Positions 1 through 7,785 of a DNA stretch of 64,000 bases are shown one piece after another. Under the pieces are notes generated by a model. It was not told where the DNA came from. It saw only the letters and a list, made by a program, of their open reading frames with translations, and made no database searches. Every line of letters begins with the position of its first letter. Position 1 is the stretch's first letter. The translations under genes and the position numbers were made by a program. Location of the stretch: NCBI GenBank assembly GCA_903862955.1, contig CAIPAH010000013.1:1-64000 (forward strand). Reading direction: 5' to 3'. The stretch comes from an uncultured Opitutia bacterium. Lineage in GTDB: Bacteria; Verrucomicrobiota; Verrucomicrobiia; Opitutales; Opitutaceae.

Positions 1-40
1 ATCTTTATCGCGGAAACGCGAAAGAGCGAAAGCTTGGAGA

Positions 41-77
41 CGACGCAGGCCGGGACCGCGGGTCCCGGCCTGCGTCG
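41..77. repeat. Perfect GC-rich hairpin, 17-bp arms
   Basis: Bases 41-57 are exactly reverse-complementary to 61-77 across a 3-base loop. Looser inverted flanks of the cgcgaaa type sit outside it (about 17-32 and 89-105), so it looks like one of the dispersed palindromic elements seen elsewhere in the window. It lies 64 bp past the stop codon of the multihaem cytochrome gene. No T-run follows on either strand, so it is a poor intrinsic terminator, although it could still stabilise a transcript end. Confidence 0.75.
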
Positions 78-140
78 CCTTCCTGGCATTTTTCGCCTTT
101 TCGCGATGGGTCGGATTCCTGGTTTCCGACTTCAACCCGC

Positions 141-1625
141 TTACTTCTGGATGCCGCCGTTGTGGCAGTCGGAGCAGGTCAGGTCGGGATCGAGGTCGCC
201 GCCGGGGTGCTGGAAGGTCTGGCCCTTGGCGTTGAGGAGCTCGAACTCGGCGCCCTTGCCCTGCGCGAGGATGGTGTGGCACGAGTTGCAATCACTCGAG
301 CGCACGGCTTCGCCGCCGGGCGTCTTGTGCTTGTCGTCGTGGCAGCGGAAGCAGCCGGGCCAGTCCTTGTGGCCGATGTTGTTGGGGTAAACGCGCCAGT
401 CGGCTTTGCGCTCGGGGAAGATGGTGACGGAGAAGATGCGCTGCACCTCGGTGATCGTGGCGGGGAGTTCCGGCGCGCCGGCGTATTTCGCCGAGAGATA
501 GTCGGCGATTTTCTTCGGGGCGGCGTCCGCGGTGGTGATTTCCTTCTGGAGCATCGCCTTCACGGCCTCGCGCTTGATGTTGGGCAGACGGGTGCTGAGC
601 GTGCCGGCGGCGAGGGACTTTTCCACGGCCTCGTTGGCGGTGGGGAACATGTGGGCCGGCCGGTTGTGGCAGTCCATGCAGTCCATCGTGCGAATCAGCG
701 CGGGCGGCGGTTCACCCTTGAACGACTCGATGCGGTAGACGCGGGAGGTGCCGTCGACCTTGTTGGTCACGCGCATCCAGGGGATGTCCTGCCGCTTCTC
801 GTCGATGGCGTAATACTCGACCTTCTCCTTAAGGTTGACGTGCCAGTGGATGCCGCCCTCGGGACTGCCGGCGCGGGTGGTGTTGACGCGGAGGAGGAGG
901 CGGACGCTGTAGGGCGTGTTGCCCTTGTCGGAGAGGTAGTGGTCGAAGTTAACGTCGATGTTGCCGTGGAACTTCTCCGGCCAGTGGCACTTTTCGCAGA
1001 TGTCCTGCGCCGGCCGCAGGTTCTTGATCGGGGTGGCGATGGGGCGGTTGTAATTGTTCAGCGTGTAGGCGATCAGCTGGTGGGTGCCATTGATCTTCGC
1101 CTTGATGAACCACTCGGCGCCCGAGCCGATGTGGCAGTCGACGCAATCCACGCGGGCGTGGGCGCCGCGCTGGTAGGCGACAAACTCCGGGTTCATGGCC
1201 CGGTGGCAGACCTGGCCGCAGAACTGGACGGACTCCGAATAGTGATAGGTCTCGTAGCTGCCGAACACGCTGAGCAGCAGGAAGAGAATGCCACCGACGG
1301 AGAAGAGGATGATGAAGCGCCGCTGCCGGGGATCCTCAAAGCGCAGCTGCCAGCGTTCCGGGGCGCCCGCGTATTTGATGGCGTAGCGGCGCTGCAGCCA
1401 GGCGCCACCGAAGACCGCCACCAAGCCGGTGATCAGGAAACCGGGGGCGACGATGTAGGTGAAGATGCCGAGATACGGGTTCTTGTCCCCGGACGTGAAG
1501 TCCACCCACACCAACAGCGCGAACGAGAACAACGCTCCGACCGCGAGGACGGCGCCGGCGGCGCTGATCCAGTTGTTGAAGTGCGAGCGGGGTTTGTTGG
1601 GCTTGGTCGGGATGGGGGCGGACAT
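141..1625 (-). CDS. Seven-haem membrane-anchored cytochrome c (NapC/NirT-like)
   Basis: A 494-residue protein with three N-terminal membrane segments (about 17-41, 52-76 and 103-122) followed by a periplasmic multihaem domain. Haem sites are C161-C164-H165, C210-C213-H214, C316-C319-H320, C425-C428-H429, C446-C449-H450 and C484-C487-H488. An N-terminal variant site has three residues between the cysteines (C136, C140, H141), followed by RAM and then NPEF, as in NapC/NirT-like proteins of metal-reducing bacteria. It probably passes electrons between the quinone pool or the hydrogenase and periplasmic acceptors. It is last in the hydrogenase gene row, 89 bp after a small cytochrome c gene. The role is inferred from context; the family call is strong. 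Confidence 0.88.
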   Translation of the reverse strand: MSAPIPTKPNKPRSHFNNWISAAGAVLAVGALFSFALLVWVDFTSGDKNPYLGIFTYIVAPGFLITGLVAVFGGAWLQRRYAIKYAGAPERWQLRFEDPRQRRFIILFSVGGILFLLLSVFGSYETYHYSESVQFCGQVCHRAMNPEFVAYQRGAHARVDCVDCHIGSGAEWFIKAKINGTHQLIAYTLNNYNRPIATPIKNLRPAQDICEKCHWPEKFHGNIDVNFDHYLSDKGNTPYSVRLLLRVNTTRAGSPEGGIHWHVNLKEKVEYYAIDEKRQDIPWMRVTNKVDGTSRVYRIESFKGEPPPALIRTMDCMDCHNRPAHMFPTANEAVEKSLAAGTLSTRLPNIKREAVKAMLQKEITTADAAPKKIADYLSAKYAGAPELPATITEVQRIFSVTIFPERKADWRVYPNNIGHKDWPGCFRCHDDKHKTPGGEAVRSSDCNSCHTILAQGKGAEFELLNAKGQTFQHPGGDLDPDLTCSDCHNGGIQK

Positions 1626-1657
1626 GGTCGGGCGGGACGTGGGCTGGGGACAAAAGA

Positions 1658-1690
1658 GGCTGGCGCGAGCAGGAACCGCTCACGCCAGCC
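1658..1690 (-). terminator. Stem-loop between the two cytochrome genes
   Basis: Arms 1658-1670 and 1678-1690 pair with one mismatch around a 7-base loop. On the minus strand the stem is followed by TCTTTTG, a short T-rich tail. It sits between the stop of the small cytochrome c gene (1715) and the start of the multihaem cytochrome (1625). It could therefore end or attenuate transcription coming from the hydrogenase genes. The T-run is short, so termination efficiency is uncertain. Confidence 0.5.
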
Positions 1691-1714
1691 CAAGGGGAGC
1701 CGGTACTGGGCGAG

Positions 1715-2041
1715 TCAGGACTTGAACTTGCGGATGTAGGCGACGAGGTCGGTGACTTCGGCGGGAGTCAGGTCCGTGTAGGCCTTCATCTTGTCCTTGC
1801 CCGTCTTTTCGTCCTTCACGCCTGCGGAGATGGCTTTGGCCATGTCAGCGTCCTTCAGATCAGCCTGCACCTTGGCATCGGTGTAATCCTTGATGCCGAG
1901 TTTCTTGCCGGTCTTGGTTTGACCCTTGCCGTCCGCACCGTGGCACTTCTGGCAGTTGTTTTCCCAGTTTTCCGAGGCGGGAGCAGCGTAGCCGATGGCG
2001 GCGCCGAGGAGGAAGAGGCAGGCGATAGCTTTGATTTTCAT
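1715..2041 (-). CDS. Small periplasmic class I cytochrome c
   Basis: A 108-residue protein with a cleavable signal peptide (about 1-20, ending in YAAPA). It has one haem site, C30-C33-H34, and a likely axial methionine at M85 in a DKMKAY segment. The C-terminal helix is of the usual type. The size fits a soluble mono-haem electron carrier of the cytochrome c553/c6 kind. It lies between the hydrogenase maturation protease gene and the seven-haem cytochrome on the same strand. A role carrying electrons to or from the hydrogenase is plausible but inferred from position. Confidence 0.85.
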   Translation of the reverse strand: MKIKAIACLFLLGAAIGYAAPASENWENNCQKCHGADGKGQTKTGKKLGIKDYTDAKVQADLKDADMAKAISAGVKDEKTGKDKMKAYTDLTPAEVTDLVAYIRKFKS

Positions 2042-2187
2042 GGGTTGGTTCTTTGAGGGGAAGCAGACGAGGGGACGACGCTAGAGGCGGGAGTGACCAA
2101 CGTCTAGCTTGGAGAAGCAGCGCCAGTATGCCCGTCCGTGGGCCGGGCGGCTCGGCGTTGCTTGCGGAGATTTGCGCAGAATTTGCT

Positions 2188-2730
2188 TCAACCGACCGCG
2201 ACGGCGTGAGTGGAGGCAAGCAAACCCGCATGCGTCCGGACGAGCCGGGCGACTTCCGGCACGCTCGAGGCGACCGCGGGGCAGAGCTGGGTGCACATCG
2301 GGCGGATCTCCTCGACGGAAAGGGTGTAAAGATGGAGGTCGGGCAGCCGGCCGATCAGGGCGGCGGCGGCAAACAGGTCCTTGAGGCCGAAGTCATGCGC
2401 GCCGAGGCCCCGGGGCAGATCGCCGACCCGCTGGGGATGAAGATAGGTGATGCTGCCGGCAGTCCGGCCGTCGCGCGTCGCATCGATGAGGACGATCGCA
2501 TCCACGCCCTCGAACTCCGTCAGGAGATTGACGCCGCCGGTGCCGCCATCGAGCAGGCGCACGCCGGGGAGGACGGGCTGTTGCTCGAGAAGCCGCAGGA
2601 CGTGGACGCCCACGCCCTCGTCACCCATCAGGACGTTGCCGATGCCGAGGATCAGGACGCGCGCGCCGGGGGTGTCGGCGCGCGGGTGAGCGTAGGCCTC
2701 GCCCTGCAGGGTGGAGTCGAGCAGCAGCAT
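2188..2730 (-). CDS. hyaD: Hydrogenase maturation protease (HyaD/HupD family)
   Basis: A 180-residue endopeptidase of family M52, which removes the C-terminal peptide of the [NiFe] large subunit after nickel insertion. The motif GIGNVLMGDEGVG (about 29-41) is diagnostic, and the nickel-sensing ligands are E38, D83 and H112. The substrate is encoded two genes upstream; its predicted cleavage follows H559 of the large subunit. The gene starts 6 bp after the cytochrome b stop codon, so it belongs to the same operon. About 15 N-terminal residues before the conserved core are atypical, and a slightly later start is possible. Confidence 0.93.
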   Translation of the reverse strand: MLLLDSTLQGEAYAHPRADTPGARVLILGIGNVLMGDEGVGVHVLRLLEQQPVLPGVRLLDGGTGGVNLLTEFEGVDAIVLIDATRDGRTAGSITYLHPQRVGDLPRGLGAHDFGLKDLFAAAALIGRLPDLHLYTLSVEEIRPMCTQLCPAVASSVPEVARLVRTHAGLLASTHAVAVG

Positions 2731-2736
2731 GTCCGA

Positions 2737-3498
2737 TTAGGGCAGCGGCGCCGATTTCCGGGCGGGGAGAGGCGCGGTTTTCTTGGCGGGGAAGGCGGAC
2801 ATCCCGGTGGCTTGCTCGACCTCGATCTGCCCCTTCTCCATGAATTTCCAGCCGCCGACGATCGACGAGATGACGCCGTGGCCCTCGACGTAATCGTGGT
2901 AGAACACGAGGTAGACGTGGACGACGGTGAACACCGCGAAGACCCACAGCGCCGAGTAGTGGAACATGCGGAGCGTGGCTTCACTGCCGAAGAGCGGCAC
3001 GACCCACGTGAAGAGCCGGGGGAACCAGGAACTGCTGGTCGGCGCGTAGAGCGCAAAGCCGGAGATGATTTGGAAGATCGTGAGCAGGCCCGTGGCCGTG
3101 TAGGTGAAATACGCCATCGAGTTGTGGCTCAGCGTCTCGACCGGCTTGTTGCTGAACTGGAAGATATCCACCTTCAGCACGTCCCAGATCTGCCGCAGCT
3201 GCGCCTTGGTGAGCGGGAAGAAGCCGCGCCAGTTCGCATACTTGTTGCCCATGAAGGACCAGTAGAGCCGGAAGGCAAAATTGGCCATGAACACATAGGC
3301 GGTGAGGAAGTGGATGAAGCGCACCGTGCCGAACCAGTAGCTGAAGGACGCTTCCCGCGAGTTCATGAGCGCGGGCGGATGGGCGATGAGAAAGCCCGTC
3401 ACCCCGAGCACCACGATGCAAAGGGCGTTGATCCAGTGGAACCAACGCACCGGCTGCTCCCAGACGTAAACGCGCTGGTAGTCGTGTGAGCGATTCAT
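2737..3498 (-). CDS. hyaC: [NiFe] hydrogenase b-type cytochrome subunit
   Basis: A 253-residue integral membrane cytochrome of the HyaC/HupC family. Four membrane segments are visible, with candidate haem-b histidines in RWFHWINA, RFIHFLTAY, RMFHYSALW and the VHVYLVFYH segment. It anchors the hydrogenase dimer to the periplasmic side of the membrane and passes electrons from the small subunit's distal cluster to quinone. The gene starts 10 bp after the large-subunit stop and is followed after 6 bp by the maturation protease. The C-terminal tail is basic, proline-rich and low in complexity. Confidence 0.92.
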   Translation of the reverse strand: MNRSHDYQRVYVWEQPVRWFHWINALCIVVLGVTGFLIAHPPALMNSREASFSYWFGTVRFIHFLTAYVFMANFAFRLYWSFMGNKYANWRGFFPLTKAQLRQIWDVLKVDIFQFSNKPVETLSHNSMAYFTYTATGLLTIFQIISGFALYAPTSSSWFPRLFTWVVPLFGSEATLRMFHYSALWVFAVFTVVHVYLVFYHDYVEGHGVISSIVGGWKFMEKGQIEVEQATGMSAFPAKKTAPLPARKSAPLP

Positions 3499-3508
3499 GG
3501 TGGCGCCT

Positions 3509-5236
3509 TTATTTCACCATCAGCTCGTGATGCGCGACCTCGGCGCCGTCCTCGTAGAGGTGAACGGCGCAGGCGAGGCAGGGGTCGAACGAGTGGATGG
3601 TGCGAATGATTTCGAGGGGTTGCTTCGGGTCATGGACCGGCGTGCCGATGAGGGACGCCTCGTAGGCGGAACGCTGGCCCTTCGCGTCGCGCGGGGACGC
3701 GTTCCACGTGGACGGGACGACCAGCTGGTAGTTGTCGATTTTTTTATCCTTGATGACGATCCAGTGGGCGAGGGCGCCGCGGGGTGCCTCGCTGGTGCCG
3801 ACGCCCTTGGCCTCGGCGGGCCAGGTGGACGGTTCCCACTTTTCCTTGGTGAAGGTGCGGGTGTCGCCGGCCTTGATGAGGGCAAGGAGGCTGTTGAAGA
3901 ACTCCAGGCCCCACTTGGCGGTGAGCCGGGCCTCGATGCCGCGGGCGGCGGTGCGGCCGAGCGTGGAGAAGAGCACGGACGGCGGCGCATTGAGCGCGCC
4001 GAGTGCCTCGAGCACGGCTTCCTTGATCTCGGTCTGGTTGCCGGCGAAGCCGACGAGCATGCGCGCGAGCGGGCCGACCTCCATGGCGTGGCCCTTCCAG
4101 CGGGGCGTCTTGAGCCAGCTGTATTTCTCGTCGACGTTGAGATTCTGATACGGCGTCTTCGGGCCGGTGTATTTCAGGTTGGTTTCGCCCGACCACGGAT
4201 GGCGGCCGCCGGTGGTGGCGCCGTCCTTGTAGTCATACCAGGAGTTGTCGATGAACTCCTCGATGCCCGTCTGCGTGTCCTTCGGGTCCACCGGATGGAT
4301 CTCCGCGAGGTTGCGCCCGAGGATGGCGCCGCGCTGGAACTTGTAGCTCGCGAGGTTGTTGAAGCCCGCGGTCGGCAGGTCGCCGTAGCACAGGTAATTC
4401 TCCAGCCCGCCGCCGATCCCGGCCCACTCGAGGTAGTAGGGCGCGATGGCCAGGAGATCGGGGTAGTAAACCTGTTCGACGAAGTCGCGTGCATTCTGAA
4501 GGAGCTGGCCCACGAGGGCCAGCCGCTCCGAGTTTATGGCGTTGGCTTCGTCGAGATTGATGGAGCAGGGCATGCCGCCCACGAGGTAGTTGGGGTGCGG
4601 GTTCTTACCGCCGAACACGGCGTGCACCTTCACGATCTCCTTCTGCCACTCCAGTGCCTCGAGATAGTGCGCGACGCCGATCAGGTTGATCGCGGGCGGC
4701 AGCTTGAAGGCGGGATGGCCCCAGTAGGCGTTGGCGAAAATGCCAAGCTGGCCGCTGGCGACGAAGCCCGTCAGGCGCTTCTGCAGGTCGGCGAAGTAGG
4801 CCGGCGAGCTTTTCGGCCAGTGGGAGATGCTCTGCGCGATGCGCGAGGCCTCGGCGGGGTCGGCCTTGAGGGCGCTGACGACATCGACCCAATCGAGCGC
4901 GTGCAGGTGGTAGAAGTGCACGACGTGGTCCTGCACGTTCTGCACGCAATACATGATGTTGCGGATCAGCTCGGCGGCCGGCGGGATCTTGATGCTGAGG
5001 GCATCTTCGACCGCGCGGACGGAGGCGAGGGCGTGCACCGTGGTGCAGACGCCGCAGACGCGCTCGCAGAAGGCCCAGGCGTCGCGGGGGTCGCGGCCTT
5101 TCAGGATGATTTCCAAGCCGCGCACCATGGTGCCGGCGCTCCAGGCGTCCACGATCTTGCCGTCCTTCACTTCGGCCTCGATGCGGAGGTGGCCCTCGAT
5201 GCGGGTGACGGGATCAACGACGATTCGGTTGCTCAT
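3509..5236 (-). CDS. hyaB: [NiFe] hydrogenase large subunit
   Basis: A 575-residue catalytic subunit that splits or forms H2 at a Ni-Fe(CN)2CO centre. The first nickel-binding motif is R59-V-C61-G-V-C64 followed by TTVHALAS, and the second is DPCLACAVH with C553, C556 and H559. The 16 residues after H559 are the peptide removed by the M52 protease encoded downstream. It pairs with the Tat-signal-bearing small subunit encoded 20 bp upstream and is exported with it. The TTVHAL motif and length fit group 1 membrane-bound uptake hydrogenases. Confidence 0.96.
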   Translation of the reverse strand: MSNRIVVDPVTRIEGHLRIEAEVKDGKIVDAWSAGTMVRGLEIILKGRDPRDAWAFCERVCGVCTTVHALASVRAVEDALSIKIPPAAELIRNIMYCVQNVQDHVVHFYHLHALDWVDVVSALKADPAEASRIAQSISHWPKSSPAYFADLQKRLTGFVASGQLGIFANAYWGHPAFKLPPAINLIGVAHYLEALEWQKEIVKVHAVFGGKNPHPNYLVGGMPCSINLDEANAINSERLALVGQLLQNARDFVEQVYYPDLLAIAPYYLEWAGIGGGLENYLCYGDLPTAGFNNLASYKFQRGAILGRNLAEIHPVDPKDTQTGIEEFIDNSWYDYKDGATTGGRHPWSGETNLKYTGPKTPYQNLNVDEKYSWLKTPRWKGHAMEVGPLARMLVGFAGNQTEIKEAVLEALGALNAPPSVLFSTLGRTAARGIEARLTAKWGLEFFNSLLALIKAGDTRTFTKEKWEPSTWPAEAKGVGTSEAPRGALAHWIVIKDKKIDNYQLVVPSTWNASPRDAKGQRSAYEASLIGTPVHDPKQPLEIIRTIHSFDPCLACAVHLYEDGAEVAHHELMVK

Positions 5237-5256
5237 GGGGGAAGGGTTTCGCTAGT

Positions 5257-6396
5257 TCAGGGTTTGACGGAGGGCGGGGTCGGGGGCGTGGCTTTTTCGC
5301 CGGGCTGCTCGCCGATTTCCTCGTGTTTGCGGAAATTCGTGAGCACTGCGTGGGTCAGCGCGCCCGCGGCCACGACGCCGCCGACGGTGAGGCCGACCTT
5401 GTCGGCGGTGGCCTCGATGCCGAAGCCCGGGAAGTTCGTGAGCCGCTGGTAGAACGGCCCGTTGTCCCAGAACTTGGCCTCGGAACAGCCGATGCAGCCG
5501 TGGCCCGACTGGATCGGGTAGCTGGTCCCGTTGTTCCACTTCATCGTGCTGCAGGAATTGTAGGTGGTCGGGCCCTTGCAGCCGACCTTGTAGAGGCAGT
5601 AGCCCTGGCGCGCGTTCTCGTCGTCGAACGTCTCGACGAACAGGCCGGCGTCGTAATTGGCGCGGCGCGCGCAGGTGTCGTGGACGCGGCGGGAGTAGAA
5701 CGCCTTGGGGCGGCCGAGGCTGTCGAGCTGCGGCAGGCGGTCGAAGGTGAGCACGTGCACCAGCACGCCGGCCATGACCTCGGCGATGGGCGGGCAGCCC
5801 TGCACGTTGATCACGGTCTTGTCCTTGAGGATCGCGCTGACCGGCATGGCTTGCGTCGGGTTCGGGTTGGCGGCCTGCACGCAGCCCGCGCTGGCGCAGT
5901 TGCCCCACGCGATGATGGCCTTCGCCCCCGCGGCGACCTCGCGCACGGTGTCGAGCGCGGACTTGCCGGCGATCACGCAATACGCGCCGTCGGCGCCGAG
6001 CGGGATCGAGCCCTCGATGAGCAAGAGATACTCGCCTTTGTATTTGGTGATCGTCTCCTGGAGAATTTCCTCGGACTGGAAGCCCGCGGCCGCCTGCAGG
6101 GTCTCGGTGTAATCCAGTGAAACCTTGTCCAAGAGGATGTCCGCGACGATCGGGTGTGACGAGCGCAGGAACGACTCGCTGCAGCAGGTGCACTCCTGGA
6201 AATGCATCCACACCACCGGCAGCCGGCGCTTGGTCTCGATCGCGTGGGCGATCTGCGCGGTGGCGCTGTGTTCGAGTCCGAGATACGCGCCCATCCAGGC
6301 GCAGAACTTGAGGAAGTCGCGGCGATCAACGCCACGGGAGACCATCTGTTCGTAAATCGTGGGCACGGTCTCGTTCATTTTCGTCAGTGAATTCAT
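5257..6396 (-). CDS. hyaA: [NiFe] hydrogenase small subunit, six-Cys proximal cluster
   Basis: A 379-residue electron-transfer subunit. I chose the ATG at 6396 because it gives a normal Tat signal (RRDFLKFC, R25-R26) about 25 residues in; the open frame extends upstream to 6561 but that extension looks non-coding. Proximal-cluster cysteines are C69, C71, C72, C167, C172 and C201. Their spacing equals C17/19/20/115/120/149 of E. coli Hyd-1 (offset 52), meaning an O2-tolerant [4Fe-3S] site. The distal cluster ligands H239 and C242 fit the same offset. A C-terminal membrane helix (about 334-352) anchors it to the HyaC cytochrome. Confidence 0.95.
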   Translation of the reverse strand: MNSLTKMNETVPTIYEQMVSRGVDRRDFLKFCAWMGAYLGLEHSATAQIAHAIETKRRLPVVWMHFQECTCCSESFLRSSHPIVADILLDKVSLDYTETLQAAAGFQSEEILQETITKYKGEYLLLIEGSIPLGADGAYCVIAGKSALDTVREVAAGAKAIIAWGNCASAGCVQAANPNPTQAMPVSAILKDKTVINVQGCPPIAEVMAGVLVHVLTFDRLPQLDSLGRPKAFYSRRVHDTCARRANYDAGLFVETFDDENARQGYCLYKVGCKGPTTYNSCSTMKWNNGTSYPIQSGHGCIGCSEAKFWDNGPFYQRLTNFPGFGIEATADKVGLTVGGVVAAGALTHAVLTNFRKHEEIGEQPGEKATPPTPPSVKP

Positions 6397-6617
6397 AGCG
6401 GGAATTTTTCCGTGGGAGGAAGACGACGGGGTGGGATAACGTTGGGGAGAAGATCGGGGTGATTGCCGATCCGCCGGGGAACTGGGGTAGGGCCACACTC
6501 TAAAATAAAACCGCGCGGGGGGTTGTGCGGTTATTGGGAAAGGATGAGCAAATCTTGTCATTTCGGCGTGTTCACTGGACGCGCTCGCGCGATGCGCATC
6601 TATTGCTCAACATCCCC
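6397..6617. promoter_or_regulatory. Divergent hyaA / hypA intergenic region
   Basis: This 221-bp gap separates the hydrogenase structural operon (minus) from the hyp/nickel operon (plus), so both promoters should lie here. An AT-rich patch at about 6501-6512 stands out from the surrounding GC-rich DNA. I see no convincing FNR box, no strong sigma-70 promoter and only a weak sigma-54-like GG-N10-GC at 6535-6550. Regulation by oxygen, H2 or nickel cannot be read from the sequence. Confidence 0.5.
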
Positions 6618-6962
6618 ATGCACGAACTCGGCATCATGGAATCCGCCGTTGACGCAGCCCTGCGTGAGGCGCGCGCGCACCAGGCGAGCCGGATTCACCG
6701 GATGGTGCTGCGCATCGGGACGCTCTCCGGCGTCGAGCCGGATTCGCTGCGGTTTGCCTTCGACGTGGTGACGGAAGGCACGGCGGCTGCCGGTGCGCAA
6801 CTCGAGGTGGAATCCGTGCCCGCCCGCGCGTGGTGCGCGGCGTGCGCCCAGGAATTTGGCGTCGAATCCGGCTTCATCTACGTCTGTCCCCACTGCGGCC
6901 GCCTGTCCGGCGAGGTCCGGCAGGGCCACGAGATGGAGCTCTCGCGTCTCGAAATGTCCTGA
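6618..6962 (+). CDS. hypA: Hydrogenase nickel insertion protein HypA
   Basis: A 114-residue metallochaperone that works with HypB to deliver nickel to the hydrogenase large subunit. It begins MHELGIMESA, whose H2 is the conserved nickel ligand; this fixes the start at 6618 rather than the upstream ATG at 6525. A structural zinc site is formed by C73, C76, C90 and C93. It is the first gene of the hyp-nik operon and is followed after 6 bp by hypB. Confidence 0.96.
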   Translation: MHELGIMESAVDAALREARAHQASRIHRMVLRIGTLSGVEPDSLRFAFDVVTEGTAAAGAQLEVESVPARAWCAACAQEFGVESGFIYVCPHCGRLSGEVRQGHEMELSRLEMS

Positions 6963-6968
6963 ACCCCC

Positions 6969-7772
6969 ATGAACCCCACCCCTGAAATTACCCCTGCGGA
7001 CGAGTGCCAGATTCATCCGCTCAGCGGCGCCGCCGCCCGCCCGGGTCGCCTGCTGTCCGCCCCGCTCGCCGCCGAAGTTTCGGCCACCCTGGCTGCCGGT
7101 CCCGATGGCGGCGCCGCCGTGCGCGCCGTCGACCTGCGCGTGCCGCTGCTCGAAAAAAACGACATCCTCGCCGAGCGCAACCGCGGCTACTTCCTCGGCC
7201 GCGGCCTTGTCGCGCTCAACCTCGTGTCCTCGCCCGGCTCCGGCAAAACCACGCTGCTCGAGCGCACGCTCGACGAATTCGGCCGGCAGACCAAGTGCGC
7301 CGTCGTCGTGGGCGACCTCGAGACGGACAACGACGGTCTCCGCCTCCGCCGCGCCCATGCGCCCGTCGCGCAGATCACCACCGGCGGCACCTGCCACCTC
7401 GACGCCTCCATGGTCGCGCGCGGCGTCGAGTCGCTCGACCTCGAGGGCGTCAAGATCCTCTTCATCGAGAACGTCGGCAACCTCGTGTGCCCCGCGTCCT
7501 TCGACCTCGGCGAGCAGGTCCGCGTCGTGCTCCTCTCGTGCACCGAGGGCGAGGACAAGCCGCTGAAATACCCGCCGATCTTCAAGTCCGCCAACCTCGT
7601 GCTCCTGACGAAGGTGGACATCGCCGACGCCCTGGGCTTCAAGCGCGACGTCGCCGTCGAGAACATCCGCCGCATCGCGCCCACGGCGCGGCTCATCCAG
7701 CTCTCCAGCCGCTCGGGCGAGGGCGTCGCGGAGTGGCTCGATTACCTCCGCTCCCTCAATCCCCAGCGTTGA
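6969..7772 (+). CDS. hypB: Hydrogenase nickel incorporation GTPase HypB
   Basis: A 267-residue SIMIBI-class GTPase that powers nickel transfer from HypA to the large subunit. The P-loop is SSPGSGKTT (residues 87-95), and the conserved metal-site segment TGGTCHLDASM lies around residue 140. The N-terminal region lacks the poly-histidine nickel store seen in some HypB proteins. It has no obvious Shine-Dalgarno sequence; the leader is TGAACCCCC before the ATG. It is in the middle of the hypABFCD row. Confidence 0.96.
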   Translation: MNPTPEITPADECQIHPLSGAAARPGRLLSAPLAAEVSATLAAGPDGGAAVRAVDLRVPLLEKNDILAERNRGYFLGRGLVALNLVSSPGSGKTTLLERTLDEFGRQTKCAVVVGDLETDNDGLRLRRAHAPVAQITTGGTCHLDASMVARGVESLDLEGVKILFIENVGNLVCPASFDLGEQVRVVLLSCTEGEDKPLKYPPIFKSANLVLLTKVDIADALGFKRDVAVENIRRIAPTARLIQLSSRSGEGVAEWLDYLRSLNPQR

Positions 7773-7785
7773 ACCTGCCCCCGCC

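Noticed and set aside
6535-6550. Sigma-54-like site before hypA
   Set aside because: Only the GG and GC dinucleotides and a few other bases match, with poor agreement in between; such matches are common by chance and no activator site is evident.
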